DNA of 64,000 nt. Source: Stenotrophomonas maltophilia. Lineage in GTDB: Bacteria; Pseudomonadota; Gammaproteobacteria; Xanthomonadales; Xanthomonadaceae. The position numbers and the translations under genes were made by a program. The notes under the pieces are model-generated. The model saw only the letters and a list, made by a program, of their open reading frames with translations, made no database searches and had not been told where the DNA came from. The stretch is from assembly GCF_013464915.1 (NCBI RefSeq), contig NZ_RAVT01000025.1, forward strand, positions 30,532-94,531, in the 5' to 3' direction. Position 1 is the stretch's first letter. Each line of letters starts with the position of its first letter. Of the stretch, positions 37,805-45,483 are shown in pieces.

Positions 37805-37824
37805 AACCCCGCCGAGGCGGGGTT
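37805..37824 (-). terminator. rho-independent terminator of the mla operon
   Basis: The stem AACCCCGCC / GGCGGGGTT around a short loop is followed on the minus strand by a T-rich run (TTTTTCTTTT). It lies 23 nt past the mlaA stop. Confidence 0.85.
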
Positions 37825-37846
37825 CTTCATGCGTCGCTGAAAGGAC

Positions 37847-38863
37847 TCAGTGGGTCCACTGCGGCATCGGCATCGCATCGACCGGGATCGGCGAGTTGGC
37901 GTCGTCGTGGCCACGCTCGCGCTTGCTGCGCAGATCGTTCTCGATCTGGTAGTTGCGACGCTGCATCCATGCATCGCGCACCAGCGAGTACTCGTCCACG
38001 GCGGTGTCACGCAGGTCGTCGATCGCCAGCAGCTGCGCGCGGGTATCGACCAGCTGCAGGCCCTGCAGGCCGATACGGACCTTGTCCTCTTCGATACGGC
38101 GGATCGGCGACAGCGGAATGTCACCGGCCAGGCCGAACACGTCGCGCACGGTACGCGGGCCGAAGAACGGCAGTTCCACGTAGCGCGAACGACGCCAGCC
38201 CCAGGCACCCAGGGTCTGGCCGAAGTCTTCATTGCGGCGCGGCACCATCGCCTTGCTGGCCGGATCGAACAGGCCACCGATACCCAGCGTGCTGTTCATC
38301 AGGAAGCGGCCGAGGCTGTCCCATGCATCGGCACCGCGGCCCTGCAGCAGCTGGTTGGTGATGGTCACCGGCGCGCGCAGGTTGCTGAAGAAGTTGCTGA
38401 CGCCGGTGCGGGCGAAGCGCGGCACCACGTGGGTGTAGGCGGTGGCCAGCGGACGTGCGACGCCGCGGTCGACCGCATTGTTGAACTTGTGCACCTTGCG
38501 GTTGAACGGTTCCCACGGGTCGTAGGCCGCCGCGTTGGTGGTGTTGCCGGCACCGCCATAGAGGGCATCGAAGTCGTCATCGCCAGCGGGCGTGGTGGCC
38601 GCTGCGGTCTTCGCTGCACTGCTGTCGCCGCTGTCGGTCGGCGCAGCCGGCGACGATGCGGCCGCCGCCGGCGGATTGGCCACGGATGCGACCGGTGCAG
38701 CGTCAGCCGTGCCGGCATCGGTGGCCGCGGCGGCGGGCGAGGAGGAGGAACTGGCCGGAACCAGGGTGCTGGCCGCGGGTGCATCGCTGCGCGCGGGCTT
38801 GCCGGCACAGGCGGTGAGGGCGGTGGCCAGGACGATCAGGGGGAGGGTGCGCACGACGTTCAT
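37847..38863 (-). CDS. mlaA: phospholipid-transport lipoprotein MlaA (VacJ)
   Basis: 338 residues. Lipobox LTAC at about residues 16-19. An Ala/Ser/Pro/Thr-rich linker (about 20-110) is longer than in E. coli MlaA. The VacJ domain follows (DPWEPFNRKVHKFNNAVDRG, NFFSNLRAPVTITNQLLQG, FLMNSTLGIGGLFDPA, ELPFFGPRTVRD). The protein sits in the outer membrane and removes phospholipids from its outer leaflet. Here it is the last gene of the mla operon, whereas in E. coli it is separate. Confidence 0.95.
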   Translation of the reverse strand: MNVVRTLPLIVLATALTACAGKPARSDAPAASTLVPASSSSSPAAAATDAGTADAAPVASVANPPAAAASSPAAPTDSGDSSAAKTAAATTPAGDDDFDALYGGAGNTTNAAAYDPWEPFNRKVHKFNNAVDRGVARPLATAYTHVVPRFARTGVSNFFSNLRAPVTITNQLLQGRGADAWDSLGRFLMNSTLGIGGLFDPASKAMVPRRNEDFGQTLGAWGWRRSRYVELPFFGPRTVRDVFGLAGDIPLSPIRRIEEDKVRIGLQGLQLVDTRAQLLAIDDLRDTAVDEYSLVRDAWMQRRNYQIENDLRSKRERGHDDANSPIPVDAMPMPQWTH

Positions 38864-38864
38864 G

Positions 38865-39176
38865 TCAGCTCGCAGCAGAAGTAGCGTTGAAATCCAGGTT
38901 GGGCGACAACCGATAGGCCGCGCTCAGTTCGTTGTAGCCAGCCGGCGCCCCGGTGATCACCAGCGGATGGCCGGCCTTGCGCGCACGTGCCGCCAGCTCG
39001 GCCAGCAGGGCCAGGCCGGCGCTGTCCACGCGCTCGACCTCACCCAGCTCCAGCCGTGCCAGCTTTGCCGGCAGGGCCTGCAGCTGCGGCCACAGCGCGA
39101 TCACCGCGGCGCGGTCGAGCACCCCGCGCAGGCGCAGGGTGTCGCCTTCCAGCAGTGCCAGTGCGTTACTTGCCAT
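38865..39176 (-). CDS. mlaB: STAS-domain protein MlaB
   Basis: 103 residues, a single STAS domain (LRGVLDRAAVIALWPQLQAL, ELGEVERVDSAGLALLAELA). The DSAG motif carries the Ser/Thr site seen in anti-sigma-antagonist folds. MlaB is a cytoplasmic partner that stabilises the MlaFE ABC transporter. It overlaps mlaC by 11 nt and precedes mlaA by 1 nt. Confidence 0.9.
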   Translation of the reverse strand: MASNALALLEGDTLRLRGVLDRAAVIALWPQLQALPAKLARLELGEVERVDSAGLALLAELAARARKAGHPLVITGAPAGYNELSAAYRLSPNLDFNATSAAS

Positions 39177-39828
39177 TGCCCGCGGGCCCGGCCTGCATGC
39201 TGCCGCTGTGCAGTTCGCTGGCCACCTGCTTGATGCCCTTCTGGCGCAGCGGGGTGTCGAACTGGTTGCGGAACGTCTGCACGTAGGAGATGCCTTCGAT
39301 GTTGACGTCGAAGATCTTCCACTGGCCGTTCACGTTGCGCATCCAGTACTCGACCGGGGTCGGCTCGCTGCCGGCACGCACCAGCTCGGTGCTCACGCGC
39401 ACGCCGCGGTTGCCCGGCAGCGGGCTTTCACCCTTCAGGCGGAAGCTCGGCTTGCCCTGGATGTTGAGCAGGGTCGAACCATAGCGCTGCATCAGGCTGT
39501 CGGCCATGGCATCGGCGAACAGCTTGATGTCGGCATCCGAGGCACCGCGGGCGTGCGGGCCCAGCACCAGCCGTGCCGCATAGTCGCGATCGAAGGTGCG
39601 GTTCAGTTCGCTGTCGATGTAGCTGCGCAGGCTGGCCGGGTTGCTGCCGAACTCGCTCCTGCGCTGCTGCAGGGTGGTGAGGATGCGCGTGCTGGCATCG
39701 ATCACCACCTTGCCTGCCTGGCCCTGCGTCGCGGCAGCGGCGGGGGCGGCGGCCTGCGCCTGGGCGAGGAACGGAGTAGCTGCCAGCAGCGCCGAGGCGA
39801 GCAGGGCCGGGATCAGTTTCATCTTCAT
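39166..39828 (-). CDS. mlaC: periplasmic phospholipid-binding protein MlaC
   Basis: 220 residues. Signal peptide MKMKLIPALLASALLAATPFLAQA. The MlaC (Tgt2/Ttg2D) domain is seen: RTFDRDYAARLVLGPHARG, YGSTLLNIQGK, VEYWMRNVNGQWKIFDVNIEGISYV. It shuttles phospholipids between MlaA and the MlaFEDB complex. It overlaps mlaD by 4 nt and mlaB by 11 nt. Confidence 0.95.
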   Translation of the reverse strand: MKMKLIPALLASALLAATPFLAQAQAAAPAAAATQGQAGKVVIDASTRILTTLQQRRSEFGSNPASLRSYIDSELNRTFDRDYAARLVLGPHARGASDADIKLFADAMADSLMQRYGSTLLNIQGKPSFRLKGESPLPGNRGVRVSTELVRAGSEPTPVEYWMRNVNGQWKIFDVNIEGISYVQTFRNQFDTPLRQKGIKQVASELHSGSMQAGPAGNGK

Positions 39829-40349
39829 GGTTGCGGTTCCGTTGCAGGCGCCTGCGCGCCATCGTTGGGCTTCTGAGCAGCGCCGCCACCGGCGCCGCCA
39901 CTGAACATGTACTTGCCGACCAGCTGGATCAGGTCAACCGCCGGCTGGGTGAAGACAATCTCGTCGCCGGCCTTCAGCACGTCCGGATCACCACCCGGCT
40001 GCAGACCGATATAGCTCTCGCCGAGCAAACCACTGGTGAAGATGCCGGCGGAGGTGTCCGCCGGCAGGTCCTTGACCTTGCTGTCCATGCGCAGGGTCAC
40101 GATGGACTCGAACTTCACCGGGTCCAGGTCGATCGAGGCGACCTGGCCGACGGTGACGCCGCCGATCTTCACCGGCGCCTGCTTGCGCAGCTGGCCGACC
40201 TGGGAGAAGCGCGCCTTCAGCTCGTAGCCCTGGCTGCCCCAGCTCCAGCGCTGGTTGGTCGAGGCCACGGCCAGCACCATCAGCGAGGCCAGGGCCAGCA
40301 GCAGGAAAGCGCCGACGGAGAATTCGAGTCTGGGACCGCGGATGGCCAT
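39825..40349 (-). CDS. mlaD: MCE-domain protein MlaD
   Basis: 174 residues from the ATG at 40349. One N-terminal membrane helix (VGAFLLLALASLMVLAVAS) is followed by one MCE domain (LKARFSQVGQLRKQAPVKIG, GVTVGQVASIDLD, AGIFTSGLLGESYIGLQPG) and a C-terminal tail rich in Gly, Pro and Gln. MlaD forms a hexameric ring through which lipids pass. It follows mlaE by 59 nt. Confidence 0.95.
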   Translation of the reverse strand: MAIRGPRLEFSVGAFLLLALASLMVLAVASTNQRWSWGSQGYELKARFSQVGQLRKQAPVKIGGVTVGQVASIDLDPVKFESIVTLRMDSKVKDLPADTSAGIFTSGLLGESYIGLQPGGDPDVLKAGDEIVFTQPAVDLIQLVGKYMFSGGAGGGAAQKPNDGAQAPATEPQP

Positions 40350-40408
40350 GTGGATTACCTGATCGAGTCGTGGTGGCCGCGCGCGCCTGCGCACCGCCGG
40401 TGGAGGGG

Positions 40409-41158
40409 TTAGGTGAACAACATTGCCGACAGAACGAAGTTGAACATCAGCACCAGCAGCGAGGCGTTGACCACCGCACGGGTGGTCGCCACCGAGGTGC
40501 CCTCGATGGTCGGCTCGGCGTGGAAGCCAACGTAGGCAGCGACCAGCGCGGCGGTGCCGCCGAAGATCGCCGACTTCAGCATCGCCACGCCGAAGTCATC
40601 CCAGAAATCGACGCTGTTGCGCAGCGCCGACCAGAACACGCCATTGTCCAGGCCCAGCACGTGCACGGCCTCGAAGTAGCTGGCACTGATCGCCAGCGAG
40701 CAGAAGATGCCGGTCAGCAGCGGCACGGTCAGCACCGCCGCCCAGAAACGCGGTGCCACGGCCTTGGCCACCGGGTCGATGGCCATCAGCTCCAGCGCCT
40801 TGATCTGGTCGGTGGCGCGCATCAGGCCCAGCTCGGCGGCGATCGAACTGCCGGCGCGGCCGATGAACAGCAGCGCGGTCAGCACCGGGGCCAGTTCGCG
40901 GTACAGCGACAGGCCGAGCAGGGTCGACAGCGCGTCGGCGGCACCGAAGGTGGTCAGGGTGCGGTAGCCCTGCAGGGTCAGCACCAGGCCGACGAAGGCG
41001 CCACCGACGGCGATGATCGGCAGCGAGCGCGCGCCGATCTTGTAGATCTCGCGGGTCAGCTCGGCCAGGAAATCACGGGTCGGCAGCGAACCGCGCAGCA
41101 CGGTCAGCGAGAACAGGCCGGCGCGGCCCAGCGAGCGGGTGGCTTGGACGAACGGCAT
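40409..41158 (-). CDS. mlaE: ABC transporter permease MlaE
   Basis: 249 residues. About five membrane helices and the MlaE-family pattern: AVGGAFVGLVLTLQGYRTL, ELAPVLTALLFIGRAGSSIAAELGLMRATDQIKALELMAIDP, and the C-terminal GTAALVAAYVGFHAEPTIEGTS. It is the membrane subunit of the phospholipid transporter. The start overlaps the mlaF stop by one base. Confidence 0.96.
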   Translation of the reverse strand: MPFVQATRSLGRAGLFSLTVLRGSLPTRDFLAELTREIYKIGARSLPIIAVGGAFVGLVLTLQGYRTLTTFGAADALSTLLGLSLYRELAPVLTALLFIGRAGSSIAAELGLMRATDQIKALELMAIDPVAKAVAPRFWAAVLTVPLLTGIFCSLAISASYFEAVHVLGLDNGVFWSALRNSVDFWDDFGVAMLKSAIFGGTAALVAAYVGFHAEPTIEGTSVATTRAVVNASLLVLMFNFVLSAMLFT

Positions 41159-41955
41159 CAGGCAACCCTCGCGCGTGGCGCGGCATCGAACGGAATCGGG
41201 CCATCGGGCTGGCCATGCAGGAACTGCCGCAGCAGCGGGTCCTGGCTGGACTGCAGCGCCTCGGGCGTGCCCTGGAACACGACGCCGCCATTGGCGATGG
41301 CGATGACCTGGTCGCAGATCGGCAGGGTCTCGTGCACGTGGTGGCTGACGATGATGCTGGTCAGGCCCAGGCTGTGGTTGAGGCGCTGGATCAGGCTCAT
41401 GATCACCCCGGAGGCGATCGGGTCCAGCCCGGTCAGCGGCTCGTCGTAGATCATCAGCGGCGGGTCCAGCGCCAGCGCGCGGGCCAGCGCCACGCGGCGC
41501 GCCATGCCGCCGGACAGCTCGCGCGGCCAGGCATCGGCGGCGGCCAGCAGGCCCACCGCATGCAGCTTCATCTCCACCAGCCGGCGCAGCACGGCGGCGG
41601 GCAGGCGGGTATGCGTACGCAGCGGCAGTGCGACGTTTTCGGCCACGGTGAGGTCGGTCAGCAGGCCATTGCCCTGCAGCAGCACGCCCACGCTCTTGCG
41701 CATCTCCAGCAGCGCGCTGCTGTCGTGCGGGATCGGCTTGCCGAACAGGGTGACATCGCCGGCGACCGGTCGCAGTTCGCCGGTCAGTGCCGCCAGCAGG
41801 GTCGACTTGCCGCTGCCGGACGGGCCGAGCACGGCGGTGATGCTGCCCTGCGGCACCTGCAGCGATACGTCACGCAGGATCGTGCGTCCGCTCCGGTCGA
41901 TGCGGACGTTGGACAACTGCACCAGACTGGAGGTGGAAGCCGACATGGGCACCAT
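41158..41955 (-). CDS. mlaF: ABC transporter ATP-binding protein MlaF
   Basis: 265 residues from the ATG at 41955; the next ATG at 41946 (MSASTSS) is an equal candidate, and neither has a clear ribosome site. Walker A GPSGSGKST, the signature LSGGMARRVALARALALDP and Walker B LMIYDEPLTGLDP are complete. It powers MlaE. First gene of the minus-strand operon mlaF-E-D-C-B-A, divergent from recC. Confidence 0.96.
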   Translation of the reverse strand: MVPMSASTSSLVQLSNVRIDRSGRTILRDVSLQVPQGSITAVLGPSGSGKSTLLAALTGELRPVAGDVTLFGKPIPHDSSALLEMRKSVGVLLQGNGLLTDLTVAENVALPLRTHTRLPAAVLRRLVEMKLHAVGLLAAADAWPRELSGGMARRVALARALALDPPLMIYDEPLTGLDPIASGVIMSLIQRLNHSLGLTSIIVSHHVHETLPICDQVIAIANGGVVFQGTPEALQSSQDPLLRQFLHGQPDGPIPFDAAPRARVA

Positions 41956-42006
41956 TAACGTTTTTTAGACATCGAAGGATCGGGCCAGCCGGCTGAACAT
42001 AAGCAG

Positions 42007-42021
42007 ACTGGACGGTCCAGT
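42007..42021. promoter_or_regulatory. palindrome between mlaF and recC
   Basis: ACTGGACGGTCCAGT is a perfect 7-bp inverted repeat around one base. It lies 52 nt upstream of the mlaF start and 118 nt upstream of recC, in their shared control region. It looks like a binding site for a dimeric regulator; the regulator is unknown. Confidence 0.45.
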
Positions 42022-42138
42022 ATTGTTGCACGGCAGGGCTTGGCGCAGGCCGGGACAATCGGCCGGCAGCCCGGAACAATCCGTACCGTCGACGGGCCGA
42101 CCATTGAATACTGCCTGCTGTCCTGCACACTGTGCATG

Positions 42139-45100
42139 ATGAGTGACCCAGGCAGCGATTTCCGCCTCTACCATTCCAACTCCCTGGACGTGCTGGCCGC
42201 GCTGCTGGCGCGCAACGTGCGTGCGCCGGTGCCCGGCCAGCCGTTGCTGGCGCCGGAAGTGGTGCTGATCCCGCAGGTCGCGATGCGCCGCTGGCTGCAA
42301 GCGACACTGGCTGCCGAATTCGGTGTCGCCGCCAACCTCGAATTCCTCACCCCGGGCGAGTTCGTGGCCCGCGCGCTGAAGGCCAATGTCAGCGGAGAGC
42401 AGGACGATCTGGACGCGGCCGGCCTGCACTGGAAGCTGTACCAGGCACTGCGCGACCCGGCGTTGCTGGCGCAGCCACCGATGCGCGCGCTGCAGTCCTA
42501 TCTTGCCGGCGGTGACGCATTGAAGCCGTGGGCGCTGGCCAGCGAGCTGGCCTCGGTATTCGAGAAGTACCAGGCGTGGCGCCGCGACTGGCTGCTGCGC
42601 TGGGCAGCCGGTGCCGATCCGGGCGATCCGCAGGCGATCCTCTGGCGCACCATCACCCACGGCCACGACTATCGCGCACGGCGCATCCAGGAGTACCTGG
42701 ACCGCTTCGAAGGCGCGGGCCAGCCGCTGCCGAAGGGCTTGCCGCCGCGCATGTCTGCGTTCGCGACGCTCAACATCTCGCCCGACGTGCTGCGGGTGAT
42801 GGCCACCCAGGCGCGGGTGGGCGAACTGCACTTCTACATGCCCACCCCGGTGCAGTCGTACTGGGGCGACCTGCAGACGCTGGCCGAGCGCCTGCGCAGC
42901 GGCGCACCGGACCCGTTCGGTGAAGCGGCCGGCGAGAACCGCCTGCTGGAAGCCTGGGGCGCGGCCGGGCGCGATTTCATGGCGGTGCTGGGCAGCTACG
43001 AGGTGGTGCACCCGGCCGGCGAGATTGCCGCCTATTCCGATCCGGAAGAGGACACCCGCCCGACCCTGGACGAAGGCGGACTGTCCGACAGCCTGCTGCA
43101 TCGCCTGCAGCGCGACCTGTTCCACCGCCGTGCGCTGCCCTCGGGCGAGCTGCGCGACGGCCTGCGCAGCGACGACCCCAGCCTGCAGGTACACGCCTGC
43201 CACACCCGCCTGCGCGAGCTGCAGGTGCTGCACGACCAGCTGCGCAGCCTGCTGCAGGACCCGCGTTTCGACCCGCCGCTGCAGGCGCGCGAGATCGCGG
43301 TGCTGGCGCCGGACATCGATCCCTACGTGCCCTACCTGGAGGCAGTGTTTGGTGGCCGGGGAGGCGACGAGGAGCACATTCCGTATGCGCTGGCCGACAG
43401 CAGCCCGCTGGCCGGCGAGCCCTTGGCCGATGTGTTCGTGCACCTGCTGGGCCTGCCGGTCTCGCGCTTTGGCCTGAACGAAGTTCTGGACCTGCTGGCC
43501 AGCGCGCCCCTGGCCGAAGCGGCCGGCCTGGAAGCGGTGGACTTCGACCGCCTGCACGGCTGGCTGCAACAGGCAGGTGCGCGCTGGGGGCTGGATGCGA
43601 AGCATCGCGACCAGCATCAGGCGCCAGCCGACGATGCCTATACCTGGCAGTTCGCACTGGATCGCCTGGTACTCGGCCATGCCACCGGCAGCGAGGCCGA
43701 CCTGGCTGGCGTGGCGCCGTGGATCGAACTGGAGGGCGGCGCGTTGGACGCCTTGGACCGCCTGCTGCGCCTGTTGCGTGTGCTGGCCGTGTATCAGCGA
43801 CGCCTCGGCGAACTGCTGACACCCGCGCAGTGGCGGCAGCGCCTGCTGTCGCTGCTGGATGCACTGCTGCCAACCGCGCCCAGCTCGCCCAACAGCCAGC
43901 GTGCCCTTGAGCGCCTGCGCAAGCTGCTCAACCAGTTCGCTGAAGATGCCGCCAAGGCCGGCTTCGCGGACGGGGTGCCGCCGGAGGTGGTGCGTGCGCA
44001 CTTCGCTGGTGCGCTGGGCGAGGCCGACACGCGCGCACCGCTGCTGACCGGTGGCATCAGCTTTGGCCGCATGGTGCCGATGCGCCTGCTGCCGTTCCGG
44101 GTGATCTGCGTGCTCGGCCTCAACGATGGTGATTTCCCGCGCCGCGATCCGGCCGCCGGCCTCAACCAGCTCACTGCCGAGCTGGATACGCCGCGTCGCC
44201 GGCCGGGCGACCGCTCCACCCGCGAGGACGATCGCTTCCTGTTCCTGCAGCTGTTCGCCGCCGCGCAGGACGTGTTCTATCTCAGTTACCTCGGCGCTGA
44301 TCCACGCGATGGCAGCGTGCGTGAGCCGTCGGTGCTGGTCAGCGAACTGATCGATGCCGCGGCCGCGTATCACCTCGATCCGGCTGCGGCCACCCGCGAC
44401 TTCACCGTGCGCCACGCACTGCAGCCGTTCTCGCCTGGCGCGTTTGGCGATGGCGACCCGCGTCGCTTCAGCTATCGCCGCCAATGGCATCCGGCCGCCG
44501 GTCGCCTCACCGGCCAGCGTGGAGGCCTGCAGCCCTGGTTCGACGCACCACTGCCACCACCACCCGACGATGCCGTGGAGGATGAGGTCGCGCTCGATAC
44601 CCTGCGCCGTTTCCTGTGCGACCCGGCCGGGCAGTTCCTCGCACAGTCGCTGGGCCTGCGCCTGGCCGACGAGGTCGAGGAGGTGGATGACCTGGAACCG
44701 CTGGTGCTGTCTTCGCGGGGGCCGGAAAAGCGCAGCGTGCAGGCCGCGGTGGTGCGCGCCACGCTCAGCGGCGATACCGAGCCGTTGTACCCCCGCCTGC
44801 GCGCGCGTGGCCTGCTGCCGTCCGGCGCATTGGGTGAACGTCAGTTCGAAGCCGAACGGCTGAAGACGCGCCCATATGCCAGTGCGCTGCTGGGCTGGAT
44901 GCAGGGCGAACCGCTGGAGAGCCGCCGTTACGAAGTGGACATCGATGGCGTGCGCCTGCATGGCCGCGTGGCCGATCGGCATCCCGAAGGGCTGGTGCGC
45001 CTGCGTGCCGGCACGCTCAATGGCAATGCAGTGATCCGCCAGGGCCTGGACTGGCTGCTGGCCAACGCCGCTGGCGACGCGCTGCCCCTCGTGCAGTTCC

Positions 45101-45483
45101 ATGATGGCGGTGATGCCGGTCCTGGCCCGCATGTGCTGCCGGCACTGAGCGTTCCTGCTGCGCGCGCGGCGCTGCGCGCGCTGCTGCAGCTGCGCCAGCG
45201 TGGCCTGCGTGAGCCGCTGCGCTTTGCCCCGTATACCGGCTGGGTGCTGTACAACGCGCCGACAGAGAAACAACGCAGCGAAGGCTGGAAGCAGTGGCAC
45301 GGCAGCGACCGCAGCTGGGGTGAATCCAGCAGCGACGCCTGGCAGCTGCTGCTGCGCGGTGCCGACCCGTTCGCCACCGATGCCAGCTATGCCGACCTGC
45401 TGCGCAACAGCCAGCTGGTCTTCAGCGCGGTACGCGAAGGCCGCACCCTTGGCGCCGAAGCAAGCCGGGAGGACGGCGCATGA
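42139..45483 (+). CDS. recC: exodeoxyribonuclease V gamma subunit RecC
   Basis: 1114 residues from the ATG at 42139 (MSDPGSDFRLYHSNSLDVLAALLA); an adjacent ATG 3 nt upstream is possible. RecC features include the helicase-like N-terminal part (PEVVLIPQVAMRRWLQATLA), EIAVLAPDIDPYVPYLEAVF, SFGRMVPMRLLPFRVICVLG and LNDGDFPRRDPAAGLNQL. RecC recognises Chi in E. coli and holds the complex together. It overlaps recB by 4 nt at its end. Order recC-recB-recD lacks the ptrA gene that splits recC and recB in E. coli. Confidence 0.96.
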   Translation: MSDPGSDFRLYHSNSLDVLAALLARNVRAPVPGQPLLAPEVVLIPQVAMRRWLQATLAAEFGVAANLEFLTPGEFVARALKANVSGEQDDLDAAGLHWKLYQALRDPALLAQPPMRALQSYLAGGDALKPWALASELASVFEKYQAWRRDWLLRWAAGADPGDPQAILWRTITHGHDYRARRIQEYLDRFEGAGQPLPKGLPPRMSAFATLNISPDVLRVMATQARVGELHFYMPTPVQSYWGDLQTLAERLRSGAPDPFGEAAGENRLLEAWGAAGRDFMAVLGSYEVVHPAGEIAAYSDPEEDTRPTLDEGGLSDSLLHRLQRDLFHRRALPSGELRDGLRSDDPSLQVHACHTRLRELQVLHDQLRSLLQDPRFDPPLQAREIAVLAPDIDPYVPYLEAVFGGRGGDEEHIPYALADSSPLAGEPLADVFVHLLGLPVSRFGLNEVLDLLASAPLAEAAGLEAVDFDRLHGWLQQAGARWGLDAKHRDQHQAPADDAYTWQFALDRLVLGHATGSEADLAGVAPWIELEGGALDALDRLLRLLRVLAVYQRRLGELLTPAQWRQRLLSLLDALLPTAPSSPNSQRALERLRKLLNQFAEDAAKAGFADGVPPEVVRAHFAGALGEADTRAPLLTGGISFGRMVPMRLLPFRVICVLGLNDGDFPRRDPAAGLNQLTAELDTPRRRPGDRSTREDDRFLFLQLFAAAQDVFYLSYLGADPRDGSVREPSVLVSELIDAAAAYHLDPAAATRDFTVRHALQPFSPGAFGDGDPRRFSYRRQWHPAAGRLTGQRGGLQPWFDAPLPPPPDDAVEDEVALDTLRRFLCDPAGQFLAQSLGLRLADEVEEVDDLEPLVLSSRGPEKRSVQAAVVRATLSGDTEPLYPRLRARGLLPSGALGERQFEAERLKTRPYASALLGWMQGEPLESRRYEVDIDGVRLHGRVADRHPEGLVRLRAGTLNGNAVIRQGLDWLLANAAGDALPLVQFHDGGDAGPGPHVLPALSVPAARAALRALLQLRQRGLREPLRFAPYTGWVLYNAPTEKQRSEGWKQWHGSDRSWGESSSDAWQLLLRGADPFATDASYADLLRNSQLVFSAVREGRTLGAEASREDGA

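Noticed and set aside
38170..38185. GTTCCACGTAGCGC in mlaA as a parS half-site
   Set aside because: Only one half matches; it lies 25 kb from the origin inside coding sequence and is probably chance.
41965..45300. Antisense frame of 1111 residues over recC
   Set aside because: His/Gln/Arg/Ala-rich shadow translation without domains; recC on the plus strand is certain.
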